DNA from: Acinetobacter courvalinii
GTDB taxonomy: Bacteria; Pseudomonadota; Gammaproteobacteria; Pseudomonadales; Moraxellaceae
Assembly (NCBI RefSeq): GCF_014635545.1
Contig: NZ_BMDA01000006.1
Span: 97,629 to 161,628, forward strand
Length of the DNA: 64,000 nt
Direction: 5' to 3'
Below the pieces are notes generated by a model. It was given only the letters and a program-made list of their open reading frames with translations. It made no database searches and was not told the origin of the DNA. Position 1 is the stretch's first letter. Each line of letters begins with the position of its first letter. This document shows, piece by piece, positions 27,575 through 37,889 of the stretch. The translations under genes and the position numbers were made by a program.

Positions 27575-29119
27575 ATGCAACAACTGAATCCATCCGAGAT
27601 CAGTGCGCTCATTAAACAGCGTATCGGCGATCTGGACACCAGCGCGACCGCTAAGAATGAAGGTACCATCGTCATGGTATCTGACGGTATCGTGCGTATT
27701 CACGGTCTTGCGGATGCAATGTACGGTGAAATGATCGAATTCGACGGCGGCTTATTTGGTATGGCACTGAACCTAGAACAGGATTCAGTGGGTGCCGTTG
27801 TTTTAGGTAACTACCTAAGCCTGCAAGAAGGTCAAAAAGCTCGTTGTACAGGTCGTGTATTAGAAGTTCCGGTTGGTCCTGAACTTCTTGGCCGTGTCGT
27901 AGACGCTTTGGGTAACCCAATTGATGGTAAAGGCCCTATTGATGCAAAACTTACTGATGCTGTTGAAAAAGTAGCACCAGGTGTAATTTGGCGTCAGTCT
28001 GTCGACGAACCTGTTCAAACTGGTTATAAATCAGTTGATACCATGATCCCTGTAGGTCGTGGTCAGCGTGAGTTGATTATTGGTGACCGTCAAACTGGTA
28101 AAACAGCAATGGCGATCGATGCGATCATCGCTCAGAAAAACTCTGGCATTAAATGTGTATACGTTGCGATTGGTCAAAAACAATCAACAATTGCAAACGT
28201 GGTACGCAAGCTAGAAGAAACTGGCGCTATGGCGTATACCACTGTTGTCGCAGCTGCGGCCGCTGATCCTGCAGCAATGCAGTATTTGGCTCCGTACTCT
28301 GGCTGTACAATGGGTGAATACTTCCGTGATCGTGGTGAAGACGCGTTAATCATTTATGATGATTTATCTAAGCAAGCTGTTGCTTACCGTCAAATTTCAT
28401 TACTTTTACGTCGTCCACCAGGTCGTGAAGCTTATCCAGGTGACGTATTCTATCTTCACTCGCGTCTTCTTGAACGTGCTTCGCGCGTTTCAGCTGATTA
28501 TGTTGAGAAATTCACGAACGGTGCAGTAACTGGTCAAACTGGTTCTTTAACTGCATTACCGATCATTGAAACTCAAGCTGGTGACGTATCTGCATTCGTA
28601 CCAACGAACGTAATTTCGATTACTGACGGTCAGATCTTCCTAGAAACATCATTATTCAACGCAGGTATTCGTCCTGCTGTGAACGCGGGTATCTCTGTAT
28701 CTCGTGTTGGTGGTTCTGCGCAAACCAAGATCATCAAAAAATTGTCAGGTGGTATCCGTACCGCTCTAGCGCAATACCGTGAATTGGCTGCGTTTGCTCA
28801 GTTTGCTTCTGATCTTGACGAAGCAACACGTAAGCAACTTGAGCATGGTCAACGTGTAACTGAGTTAATGAAGCAAAAACAATATGCTCCTTACTCAATC
28901 GCTGACCAGGCTGTATCTGTTTATGCATCTAACGAAGGCTATATGGCTGACGTAGAAGTGAAGAAAATCGTAGACTTTGATGCTGCGTTAATCTCTTACT
29001 TCCGTTCTGAATATGCTGCGTTAATGCAACAGATCGATGAAACTGGTGATTACAACAAAGACATCGAAGCAGCAATCAAATCAGGTATTGAGAGCTTCAA
29101 AGCGACTCAAACTTACTAA
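27575..29119 (+). CDS. atpA: ATP synthase F1 subunit alpha
   Basis: A 514-residue non-catalytic nucleotide-binding subunit with P-loop [13 protein letters not shown] (about residues 169-181) and the arginine-finger region [10 protein letters not shown]-like sequence present as [11 protein letters not shown]. The start at 27575 is preceded by TTGAGGAATAGCG, the same 13-base sequence as before atpF. Confidence 0.99.
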   Translation: MQQLNPSEISALIKQRIGDLDTSATAKNEGTIVMVSDGIVRIHGLADAMYGEMIEFDGGLFGMALNLEQDSVGAVVLGNYLSLQEGQKARCTGRVLEVPVGPELLGRVVDALGNPIDGKGPIDAKLTDAVEKVAPGVIWRQSVDEPVQTGYKSVDTMIPVGRGQRELIIGDRQTGKTAMAIDAIIAQKNSGIKCVYVAIGQKQSTIANVVRKLEETGAMAYTTVVAAAAADPAAMQYLAPYSGCTMGEYFRDRGEDALIIYDDLSKQAVAYRQISLLLRRPPGREAYPGDVFYLHSRLLERASRVSADYVEKFTNGAVTGQTGSLTALPIIETQAGDVSAFVPTNVISITDGQIFLETSLFNAGIRPAVNAGISVSRVGGSAQTKIIKKLSGGIRTALAQYRELAAFAQFASDLDEATRKQLEHGQRVTELMKQKQYAPYSIADQAVSVYASNEGYMADVEVKKIVDFDAALISYFRSEYAALMQQIDETGDYNKDIEAAIKSGIESFKATQTY

Positions 29120-29156
29120 GTTTATCTTTAGTTAAGTTTGGTTCACGGATCAACCT

Positions 29157-29180
29157 TCGGAAGCTCGAAAGAGCTTTCGA
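29157..29180 (+). other. GAAA-loop hairpin between atpA and atpG
   Basis: A 10-bp stem with one G-T pair, TCGGAAGCTC (29157-29166) with GAGCTTTCGA (29171-29180), is closed by a GAAA tetraloop. It ends 16 bp before the atpG start and has no T-run, so it is an mRNA structure rather than a terminator. Confidence 0.6.
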
Positions 29181-29196
29181 CTACTAGGTTAAGCGT

Positions 29197-30066
29197 ATGG
29201 CAAATTTAAAAGAAATTCGCGCCAAAGTAGCTAGTATCAAGAGCACGCAAAAGATTACTCGCGCGATGCAAATGGTAGCTGCTTCGAAAATGCGTCGTGC
29301 GCAAGAGCGCATGGCTCAGGGCCGTCCGTATGCCGATAATATGCGCCGTGTAATTGCTCACTTGGTCCAAGCAAACCCTGAATACAAACACCGTTATATG
29401 GTTGAACGCCCGGTTAAGCGCGTTGGCTATATCGTGGTGTCTTCAGATCGTGGCTTGGCGGGTGGCTTGAACATTAACTTGTTCAAGAAAGTTGTGCAGC
29501 ATGTCAAAGCACAACAACAGCAGTCAATTGAAGTTGAATTTGCTTTGATTGGTCAAAAAGCGGTTTCGTTTTTTAAGAATTACGGCGGTAAAGTGCTTGG
29601 TGCAACCACCCAACTTGGCGATGCGCCGAGTTTGGAACAGTTAACAGGCTCAGTACAGGTAATGCTTGATGCATTTGATAAAGGCGAACTAGATCGTATC
29701 TATCTCGTTTCAAATGGCTTCATCAATGCAATGACTCAGCAGCCTAAAGTAGAACAACTTGTTCCTTTAGCACCGGCAGAAGAAGGCGATGACCTCAACC
29801 GTACTTATGGTTGGGACTATATCTACGAACCAGAAGCAGAAGAATTGTTAAATGGTTTGTTGGTTCGCTATATCGAGTCTATGGTTTATCAAGGTGTGAT
29901 TGAAAACGTTGCATGTGAGCAGTCAGCTCGTATGGTCGCGATGAAAGCAGCGACAGACAACGCAGGACAACTGATTAAAGACCTACAACTCATTTACAAC
30001 AAGCTGCGTCAAGCCGCGATTACTCAGGAAATTTCCGAGATCGTTGGCGGTGCCGCTGCCGTTTAA
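29197..30066 (+). CDS. atpG: ATP synthase F1 subunit gamma
   Basis: A 289-residue central-shaft subunit. The N-terminal [20 protein letters not shown] and the C-terminal [15 protein letters not shown] with [17 protein letters not shown] are the conserved coiled-coil halves of gamma. It follows atpA after 77 bp containing a stable hairpin. Confidence 0.99.
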   Translation: MANLKEIRAKVASIKSTQKITRAMQMVAASKMRRAQERMAQGRPYADNMRRVIAHLVQANPEYKHRYMVERPVKRVGYIVVSSDRGLAGGLNINLFKKVVQHVKAQQQQSIEVEFALIGQKAVSFFKNYGGKVLGATTQLGDAPSLEQLTGSVQVMLDAFDKGELDRIYLVSNGFINAMTQQPKVEQLVPLAPAEEGDDLNRTYGWDYIYEPEAEELLNGLLVRYIESMVYQGVIENVACEQSARMVAMKAATDNAGQLIKDLQLIYNKLRQAAITQEISEIVGGAAAV

Positions 30067-30081
30067 CATTATTAAGTTTGA

Positions 30082-31491
<1,410 letters not shown>

Positions 31492-31519
31492 TTAGCAACT
31501 CTAATTTAAGGAGATTCTC

Positions 31520-31939
31520 ATGGCGACGATGCAATGTGATGTTGTAAGTGTTAAAGAGTCGATTTACTCTGGACAAGTTACGATGTTAATCGCAAAAGGT
31601 GCGGGCGGTGAGCTTGGTATTTTACCAGGACATGCGCCACTCGTAACTTTGCTCCAACCGGGCCCGATTCGTGTTCAGTTGGAAAATGGTACAGAAGAAA
31701 TCGTTTATGTATCAGGCGGTGTGTTAGAAGTTCAACCTCACGTTGTGACCGTGCTTGCAGATACTGCAATTCGCGCTGACAACTTGGATGAAGCAGCAAT
31801 TATGGAAGCTCGTAAACAAGCTGAACAATTGCTAGCCAACCAAAAGAGTGATTTGGATTCTGCTGCTGCGCTTGCTTCGCTTGCAGAAACTGCAGCTCAG
31901 CTTGAAACGATTCGTAAAATCAAAAACCGCGCACTTTAA
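31520..31939 (+). CDS. atpC: ATP synthase F1 subunit epsilon
   Basis: A 139-residue subunit with an N-terminal beta-sandwich (GGELGILPGHAPLVTLLQPG) and a C-terminal two-helix region (EAAIMEARKQAEQLL to IRKIKNRAL) that can inhibit ATP hydrolysis. It is the last gene of the operon and has TAAGGAGATTCTC as ribosome site. Confidence 0.98.
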   Translation: MATMQCDVVSVKESIYSGQVTMLIAKGAGGELGILPGHAPLVTLLQPGPIRVQLENGTEEIVYVSGGVLEVQPHVVTVLADTAIRADNLDEAAIMEARKQAEQLLANQKSDLDSAAALASLAETAAQLETIRKIKNRAL

Positions 31940-31958
31940 TTATTGCTGGTTAGAGATT

Positions 31959-31988
31959 AAAAAAAGCCACCGTCAGGTGGCTTTTTTT
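31959..31988 (+). terminator. rho-independent terminator of the atp operon
   Basis: AAAAAAAGCCACC (31959-31971), loop GTCA, GGTGGCTTTTTTT (31976-31988). Confidence 0.95.
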
Positions 31989-32019
31989 ATGCTGCATCGA
32001 AAATTAAAATAAACGGTCT

Positions 32020-32616
32020 TTAAGCGTTTGAAGCATCTTTATTGCCGAGTACCAAGGTTGCCAGTTTCACCATATCCATTTGAATGGTATTGAACTGTTT
32101 CTCGATCTTGGCAAAATCAATTTTGGAAAGATCGGTTTGACCATGCAATAACGGCATATTGAGCAGTTGCTGATTTGCACTCAATAAACTTTGGCGGATC
32201 TGATCGACTTCATTACTTTTCAAATTTAACGATAATAAAGCGTCATGTAAGCCATGCAGTTCCTGGTTTAAATCGCCTGTTGTATGCTGTAATTTTTGAA
32301 CATTTTTATCCTGGATTGCTTGTTCAAGATTGCTTTGCGATTGCTTGAGCAGGGTGACATAGTCATCAGTTTCAATTTGCAACTTGGCCATATCACGCGC
32401 GATATTCAGCATATTACCCTTACTCAGGTTTTGAGTGTCCTGAGCAATACTTGCTTCACGTTCTATATTTTCAGAGGTTGTTATTGATTGTTCAATCTCA
32501 GTGTTTTGTTCAGCTTGCTCATTGTCATGAGGGACCTGATCGCAACCTGCCAGCATGAATAGGCTCACCAAGGTGGTTACTGAGAGAATGGCTTTGATAG
32601 AGAAACGGTCCATCAT
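32020..32616 (-). CDS. lipoprotein, unknown function
   Basis: About 198 residues from ATG 32616 (32613 also possible). A lipoprotein signal ends in the lipobox LAGC. The mature part begins with a Gln/Glu/Asn-rich linker, followed by mostly helical sequence with heptad-like leucines (LKQSQSNLEQAIQDKNVQKL). No enzymatic motif is visible and I recognise no family. It is a single gene that converges with the atp operon. Confidence 0.75.
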   Translation of the reverse strand: MMDRFSIKAILSVTTLVSLFMLAGCDQVPHDNEQAEQNTEIEQSITTSENIEREASIAQDTQNLSKGNMLNIARDMAKLQIETDDYVTLLKQSQSNLEQAIQDKNVQKLQHTTGDLNQELHGLHDALLSLNLKSNEVDQIRQSLLSANQQLLNMPLLHGQTDLSKIDFAKIEKQFNTIQMDMVKLATLVLGNKDASNA

Positions 32617-32789
32617 GGCTGAACTACACCACATTATGAGAAGAGCGTCACTATAATGAGAAAATGTGGAGAAAAAAGTGATTTTTGCAATTCATCAACA
32701 GTTTAATCTAAGAAAATAATAGAAGGAACTGTCTAGGAAGTTAAAAGAAAAGAATAGATAAACTATTCTTTTCTCTATATTTTTAATGC

Positions 32790-33335
32790 TTATTTTGCTA
32801 GTTCAGCTTCAATCGCGCTCACAATGCGTTCGTCGTCTGCCGTGATATCAGGTGCAAAACGGGCAACCACTTCACCCTTCTTATTGATGAGGAATTTTTC
32901 AAAATTCCATAATACTTCAGGTGGGTTGTTTGGTGTTAAGCCGTAATCAACCAGATCTTTCCACCAAGGGCCTTCACCTGTACGCTCAGGAATGGCTTGA
33001 GTCAAGGTTTGATATAAAGCATGCTTATCATCACCCGCAACCGAAATTTTGGCGAAAAGTGGGAAATGCACGTCATAATTTAGTGAACAGAATTGCTGAA
33101 TTTCCTCATTGCTGCCCGGTTCCTGTTCCAGAAAGTTGTTGGCAGGGAAGCCAAGAATTTCCAGGCCTTGATCTTTCTTGGCCTGATAAAGTTTTTCCAA
33201 GCCTTCGTACTGCGGGGTTAAGCCGCATTTAGATGCAACATTGACGATCAAGAGCACTTTGCCTTGATATTGATCAAGATCAACATCCTGACCTTTAATG
33301 TCCTTAACAGGAATGTGATAAACCGACTGACTCAT
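32790..33335 (-). CDS. glutathione peroxidase family protein
   Basis: A 181-residue thioredoxin-fold peroxidase starting MSQSVYHIPVKD (ATG 33335; the frame extends further upstream without support). The peroxidatic residue is Cys37 in NVASKCGLTPQYEGL. LGFPANNFLEQEPG carries the partner region and LWNFEKFLI the tryptophan. Lack of selenocysteine is normal in bacteria. Such enzymes reduce lipid or hydrogen peroxides using thioredoxin or glutathione. Confidence 0.93.
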   Translation of the reverse strand: MSQSVYHIPVKDIKGQDVDLDQYQGKVLLIVNVASKCGLTPQYEGLEKLYQAKKDQGLEILGFPANNFLEQEPGSNEEIQQFCSLNYDVHFPLFAKISVAGDDKHALYQTLTQAIPERTGEGPWWKDLVDYGLTPNNPPEVLWNFEKFLINKKGEVVARFAPDITADDERIVSAIEAELAK

Positions 33336-33453
33336 GAGATAGGTCCTAATTTGTTGTTGTGACAATACCCGTTTGTTTTAACTGCTATTGCTGCAGAGTG
33401 CAATGCTGTTGTTATGAATCCATACAAATAATCAGAAAAACCAAGCCTTTATT

Positions 33454-34254
33454 TTAGAGGGAAGCATTCTTTAGCTGAATCGGGGTTTGTCCAGTATAGC
33501 GTTTAAAGAACTCAATAAAGCTGGAACTGTGGTGATAACCCAAAGCAAAGGCCAACTGTTTAATGGTCATCCCTTGGCGGATCTGATTGATCGCAAAAAT
33601 GATTTTTGCCCGATTACGCCATTCTGATAATGACAGTTGCAGCTCTTGCTGGCTGAGACGGAGTACATGACGCTCACTGACTGCAAAATTTCCTAAGACT
33701 TTCTGCAGGCTGAGTTGAAATAAAGCTGGATCTGACAGTTGCTCCAGAATTGGCGCGAGAACGGGATGGGTACTTTGCGGAAGATAATGCGAATAAGCAG
33801 GGGCCTGTTTCAGTTGATCATATAAAACTTGCAGCAGGTGCTCCAGATACTCGGGTGCAGCAGCCAGTTTTTGCTGTTCCAGAATATGAATCACCAGCGC
33901 ACGGAAAAAAGGTTCAATACTAAAACAGCGGCAAACATCGCCTAAAAAATCGCCGAGCCGCGGATGTAATCGAATACAGATATAGTGAATTTCATGCTCG
34001 ACGGGCAGCGACTGATGCTCGGTACGCGGCGGCAGCCATAATCCATAGCTAGGCGGAGACAAGTAATATTGCCCTTCAATATCAAACTCTAAAGTCCCGT
34101 TTAAACTAAAGTTAAAATCTCCCCAGATGGAAGAATGCGGGCTGACAATATCATCCTTTTGATATAGAAATTCATGGACTTCTATATCACGTAACAAGGG
34201 AAATTGTTCAGCAACATTCTGCTTCATCCGGAGAGACTCACTGTTAGTTTTCAC
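33454..34254 (-). CDS. AraC family transcriptional regulator
   Basis: A 266-residue regulator. The N-terminal cupin-like sensor domain contains SLPVEHEIHYICIRLHPRLG. The C-terminal two-HTH DNA-binding region (about 165-262) contains SERHVLRLSQQELQLSLSEW and IKQLAFALGYHHSSSFIEF. Start GTG 34254 overlaps the end of the upstream MFS exporter gene by 11 bp; an internal ATG at 34227 is an alternative. It is probably co-transcribed with that exporter and may control it. Confidence 0.88.
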   Translation of the reverse strand: MKTNSESLRMKQNVAEQFPLLRDIEVHEFLYQKDDIVSPHSSIWGDFNFSLNGTLEFDIEGQYYLSPPSYGLWLPPRTEHQSLPVEHEIHYICIRLHPRLGDFLGDVCRCFSIEPFFRALVIHILEQQKLAAAPEYLEHLLQVLYDQLKQAPAYSHYLPQSTHPVLAPILEQLSDPALFQLSLQKVLGNFAVSERHVLRLSQQELQLSLSEWRNRAKIIFAINQIRQGMTIKQLAFALGYHHSSSFIEFFKRYTGQTPIQLKNASL

Positions 34255-35458
34255 ATGTCATTTTAGGATTATTTAAGCCTTTGGCTAAAGTAAAGATACT
34301 GATCAATGCCAGGGCCACAAAGCTGATGACGCCATAAATCAGGATATTTTCATTGAAATGGTCGACTACATAACCGCCGAGTAAGGAACCGGTCGCAATC
34401 ATGACCTGAAACATGCCGACAAACAAAGGCATGCCTTTTTCTACCGCATGCGGCGCATGCACAAACATCCAGATATTGGCTGAGGTAGGGAAAGCACCGA
34501 AGGCAAAGCCCCACAGCGCAGTTAATACAATCGCCCCAAACTCATGAATTGCAAAGATCGGGAAGCCAAAGAACACAATCGCAAAACAGATCCCGACAAA
34601 GGCAAGGGTATAGCGTACATTCAGGTTACCACTATAGCCTGCAAATGCATTACCGAAAATACCTGCAATTCCATAGAGTAATAACAGCGAGCTGATGGTG
34701 GTACCGTTAAAGCCTGCAATGTTTTTAAAGAATGGTGCCAGATAGCTATACGCACAAAAATGCGCGAGACCAATCAGTAATACGATTAACATGCCACTAC
34801 GTGCTTTTGGCGTGCGCAATAACGCAGGTAAATCACGGAAATGAATGGCAGATTCAGGTTTCAGTTCAGGCAAGCAAATCAGCTGGACCACCAATACAAT
34901 CAAACCAATAGCAGCGGTAATACCGAATGCACTGCGCCAGCCATAAAACTCGCTGAGCCAGGTGCCGATTGGAACACCAAGCACAGTGGCAAAAGTCACG
35001 CCTGCCATGACGATAGCAGTGGCTTTAGCGATGGGTAAATGAGACGGTGCCAGTTTGCCACTTAAAGCAATCGCAGTTGCCCAGAAGCCACCAATGGAAA
35101 TGCCTAACACCAAACGGCTCAACAGCAGCACATGGAAGCTCTCTGCAAAGGCGGTAATGGTATTGGCAATCACCATGATTGCGGTGAGTAAGATCAATAC
35201 ATAGCGTCGATCGAGCTGTTTGACCGATACGGGTAACAGTGGTGCTGCAATCGCAGCCATCACCCCGGGAAGGGTAATGATCAGACCTGCTGTACCGACT
35301 GAGATCTGTAGGTCGGCTGCGACACTGTTGAGTACGCCGACAGGTAAAAATTCGCTGGTGACCAGTGCAAAGGCCGCAATGGCAACAGCCAAAATGGCGT
35401 ACCAGCTTCCTTGTGTGATTTGTGTGGGCTGCTCGTCTGATGAGGTGGATGCTTGCAT
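34244..35458 (-). CDS. MFS exporter (DHA1-type), copy 1
   Basis: A 404-residue 12-TM drug/sugar:H+ antiporter-like MFS protein. It contains FALVTSEFLPVGVLN, ISVGTAGL and GGFWATAIALSGKLAP, typical of the SotB/YdeA-like sugar or arabinose efflux group. The start ATG 35458 has AGGAAAATCCC upstream; a GTG at 35482 lies earlier. It is a clear paralogue of the gene at 35778-36998, and its promoter region is also duplicated. The substrate is unknown. Confidence 0.88.
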   Translation of the reverse strand: MQASTSSDEQPTQITQGSWYAILAVAIAAFALVTSEFLPVGVLNSVAADLQISVGTAGLIITLPGVMAAIAAPLLPVSVKQLDRRYVLILLTAIMVIANTITAFAESFHVLLLSRLVLGISIGGFWATAIALSGKLAPSHLPIAKATAIVMAGVTFATVLGVPIGTWLSEFYGWRSAFGITAAIGLIVLVVQLICLPELKPESAIHFRDLPALLRTPKARSGMLIVLLIGLAHFCAYSYLAPFFKNIAGFNGTTISSLLLLYGIAGIFGNAFAGYSGNLNVRYTLAFVGICFAIVFFGFPIFAIHEFGAIVLTALWGFAFGAFPTSANIWMFVHAPHAVEKGMPLFVGMFQVMIATGSLLGGYVVDHFNENILIYGVISFVALALISIFTLAKGLNNPKMTCEN

Positions 35459-35513
35459 GGGATTTTCCTGATTTGTCAGCACAAGGATAAAAGCTAAAGA
35501 TCAATTTTATTTT

Positions 35514-35527
35514 ATAACGATCGTTAT
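35514..35527. promoter_or_regulatory. operator O1 upstream of MFS copy 1
   Basis: ATAACGATCGTTAT is a perfect 14-bp palindrome. Its counterpart before MFS copy 2 is ATAACGATCGATAT at 37056-37069. Confidence 0.65.
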
Positions 35528-35569
35528 GAAACAAAATAAAGAATAAAACCAGATCCGTCAATTAATTTT

Positions 35570-35583
35570 ATAGTGATCGTTAT
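35570..35583. promoter_or_regulatory. operator O2 upstream of MFS copy 1
   Basis: ATAGTGATCGTTAT, a near-palindrome, starts exactly 56 bp after the start of O1. The identical 14-mer lies at 37112-37125. Confidence 0.65.
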
Positions 35584-35601
35584 AAAATATCTGGGTCACT
35601 T

Positions 35602-35628
35602 ATGCAAATTGTGCATGAGCTGCCATAA
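35602..35628 (+). pseudogene. remnant of a tetR start codon region
   Basis: The 8-codon frame MQIVHELP ends in TAA at 35626-35628. It aligns without gaps to the start of the intact TetR gene (MTNAHEPT at 37144), with the same offset of 1542 bp as the two operators. CATGAG is shared. It appears to be what remains of a duplicated tetR. Confidence 0.5.
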
Positions 35629-35658
35629 TACGTACGCAGGAGATGATTCAAGAAAAAT

Positions 35659-35767
35659 ACAGTCGCCCTGAATCATGGGAGTGGGCGAACTGTAAAAGAG
35701 GAAAAGCAAATTTCTGGATGGTTCTCACAGATCAAACAGAAGTCGTTTAATTTCCTGTTTGATCTGT
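35659..35767 (-). terminator. two hairpins downstream of MFS copy 2
   Basis: A perfect 13-bp stem ACAGATCAAACAG (35727-35739) with CTGTTTGATCTGT (35755-35767) begins 10 bp after the MFS copy 2 stop. A second, imperfect stem joins ACAGTCGCCC (35659-35668) with GGGCGAACTGT (35683-35693). Neither has a good T-run on the minus strand. Confidence 0.5.
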
Positions 35768-35777
35768 AGCTTAAGGA

Positions 35778-36998
35778 TTAATTTTTATAAGTGACTTTGG
35801 GATTATTTAAGCCCCGTGCCAGTGTAAAGATCAGCACGAGCGAACAAAGTACCAGTGGGAGCATGGCAAAAAATAAGATGGTGCCATCAAAATGATCAAC
35901 AATCAGGCCACCGAACATGCTGCCCAGCGCAATCAGGATTAAAAAGGTTAAAGTCACCATCGGCATGCCTTTTTCAACCGCTTCAGGTGCATGAGTAAAC
36001 ATCCAGATATTCACCGCAGTTGGAATAATCCCGTAGGCGAAGCCCCATAAAGCCGTTAATACAATGGCAAGCATGACATTGGCCCCGACTAGCGGAAGCG
36101 CTAAAAATGCCAGCAAGAACGCAGCGCCACTGACTGCAAAGGCATAACGGATATTGATCTGGCCAAGGTAGCCTGCAAAAATATTCCCGAAAATGCCTGC
36201 AATGCCATAGACCAGCAGTAAACGGCTAATCAGGCTATCCGAAAAATCGAGCTCATGTTTAAAGAAGGCTGAAAAGTAGCTATACGCAGCAAAATGCGCA
36301 AAGCCCATAAACAGAAAAATGATCAGGCCTTTACGGGCGGCAGGGTGTTGCAGCAGAATCGGCAGTTCTTTCCAGCGCAAAGATGAAGACGGTTTGAGTT
36401 GAGGCAGATAAAGGTACTGGAAGATCAAAAGCAGGACACCCATGAGGGAAATCGCCATGAAAGAGGTTTGCCAGCCATTATATTGAGCCAGCCATGTCCC
36501 CATCGGTACCCCTAATACGCTGGCTAAGGTCACCCCGAAAGCCACCCAGGCAGTCGCTTTGGCAATGGGTAAATGCGGTGGTGCCAGTCGACCGCTTAAT
36601 GCCACGGCTGTTGCCCAGAAGCCTCCCACCGCCACACCCAAGATGACACGTCCAAACAATAAAATCATGAAATTAGGTGCAAATGCAGTCAGCAGATTGG
36701 CAATAATCATCAACAGGGTAAGCATCAACAGCAAGGTACGCCGATCGAGTGTCTTCGCCGAAACTGGAATCAGTACCGCAGCAAACATGCCGACGATCGC
36801 AGTTAAAGAAACGGTAAGACCAGCTGTTCCAACCGAAATTTGAAAGTCACGTGCGATGTCATTGAGGACACCAATGGCCAGGAATTCACCTGTCACCAAG
36901 GCAAATGCACTAAAGGTGACGGAAAGTAAGGCAAACCAGTTCCCTTGAGATGGATTGGATTCAAGCGCACTGAGGTCTGCCGGAGTGGAGTTTTCCAT
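35778..36998 (-). CDS. MFS exporter (DHA1-type), copy 2
   Basis: A 406-residue 12-TM MFS protein, paralogous to copy 1 along its length: shared FALVT(S/G)EFL, QISVGTAGL, GGFWATA(I/V)ALSG(K/R)LAP, YGIAGIFGN and a similar C-terminus (ARGLNNPKVTYKN against AKGLNNPKMTCEN). It has an AAGGGAATTATT ribosome site. It diverges from the TetR gene across two operator-like sites, so it is very likely the TetR-controlled exporter. The substrate is unknown. Confidence 0.9.
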   Translation of the reverse strand: MENSTPADLSALESNPSQGNWFALLSVTFSAFALVTGEFLAIGVLNDIARDFQISVGTAGLTVSLTAIVGMFAAVLIPVSAKTLDRRTLLLMLTLLMIIANLLTAFAPNFMILLFGRVILGVAVGGFWATAVALSGRLAPPHLPIAKATAWVAFGVTLASVLGVPMGTWLAQYNGWQTSFMAISLMGVLLLIFQYLYLPQLKPSSSLRWKELPILLQHPAARKGLIIFLFMGFAHFAAYSYFSAFFKHELDFSDSLISRLLLVYGIAGIFGNIFAGYLGQINIRYAFAVSGAAFLLAFLALPLVGANVMLAIVLTALWGFAYGIIPTAVNIWMFTHAPEAVEKGMPMVTLTFLILIALGSMFGGLIVDHFDGTILFFAMLPLVLCSLVLIFTLARGLNNPKVTYKN

Positions 36999-37055
36999 AA
37001 TAATTCCCTTTATTGTTATAGGGATAACAATAAAATTGAAAAAACATTAGTTTTT

Positions 37056-37125
37056 ATAACGATCGATATAAAATAAAATAGTTGATTAAAGTTGAGCCGT
37101 CAATTAATTTAATAGTGATCGTTAT
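37056..37125. promoter_or_regulatory. operator pair between MFS copy 2 and tetR
   Basis: ATAACGATCGATAT (37056-37069) and ATAGTGATCGTTAT (37112-37125) are 56 bp apart start to start, the same spacing as before copy 1. The second ends 18 bp before the tetR ATG. The shared 14-mer CCGTCAATTAATTT lies between them. Confidence 0.65.
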
Positions 37126-37143
37126 GAAATATTTGTGACAGCT

Positions 37144-37788
37144 ATGACCAATGCACATGAGCCAACAGTAGCACCCTGTGATGACAGCTTGAAAAAAAAG
37201 CGTGGTCGTCCGAAGTGTTTTGACGAACAGCAGGCGCTGGAAAAAGCGATGTTATTGTTCTGGGCACATGGTTATGAAGCGACCTCGATCAGTGATTTGA
37301 CCCAGGCTCTGGAACTGACTGCGCCGAGTCTATACAGTAGTTTTGGTGATAAAGCCGGGCTGTTTTATAAATGTATTGATTATTATCTGGCCCATGAAGC
37401 CTGTCCGATTGTTCCTATCTTTTTAGAAGCCAAAACCGCCAAAGTTGCATTTGAGCTGTATCTATATGACAACGTCAAGCGTTTGGCGCAACCCAATAAA
37501 CCTGCAGGTTGTATGCTGGTGGTGGCGACTATGAACTGCTCGGATAATGCTCAGGCAGTGCAACACAATATTCTGGAAAAACGTTTACAGACCAAGCAAA
37601 AACTGTTGGAGCGTTTAGAGCAGGGTGTCGCTGATGGTGATCTGGCGGCAACCGCGCCTTTACAGGAAATGACCGACTTCTATGCAACGGTTGTGCAGGG
37701 GCTAACCATTCAGGCTCGAGATGGGGCAACGGTTGAGCAACTGCATAAAGTAGTGGAACATGCGATGCGAGCCTGGGAGCTGTTCTAA
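37144..37788 (+). CDS. TetR family transcriptional repressor
   Basis: About 214 residues from ATG 37144; a GTG at 37135 is in frame but alignment to the remnant at 35602 favours the ATG. The N-terminal HTH starts after a basic stretch KKKRGRPKCFDEQQALEKAM and contains YEATSISDLTQALELTAPSLYSSFGDK. The C-terminal ligand domain begins near VPIFLEA. It is similar in layout to repressors of adjacent efflux genes. The two palindromes upstream are probable binding sites controlling both itself and the exporter. Confidence 0.9.
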   Translation: MTNAHEPTVAPCDDSLKKKRGRPKCFDEQQALEKAMLLFWAHGYEATSISDLTQALELTAPSLYSSFGDKAGLFYKCIDYYLAHEACPIVPIFLEAKTAKVAFELYLYDNVKRLAQPNKPAGCMLVVATMNCSDNAQAVQHNILEKRLQTKQKLLERLEQGVADGDLAATAPLQEMTDFYATVVQGLTIQARDGATVEQLHKVVEHAMRAWELF

Positions 37789-37889
37789 GCAGCAATGTCG
37801 TGAGCGCGATATAAATGTCTGAAATACGATATTTCAATTATTTTGGACATCTACCACAATACATCCATTGCTGAGATATTGTGAGAAAA

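Noticed and set aside
35025-35561. 178-codon minus-strand ORF covering MFS copy 1 in another frame
   Set aside because: It overlaps a well-supported MFS gene and crosses the operator region; composition is that of a shadow frame.
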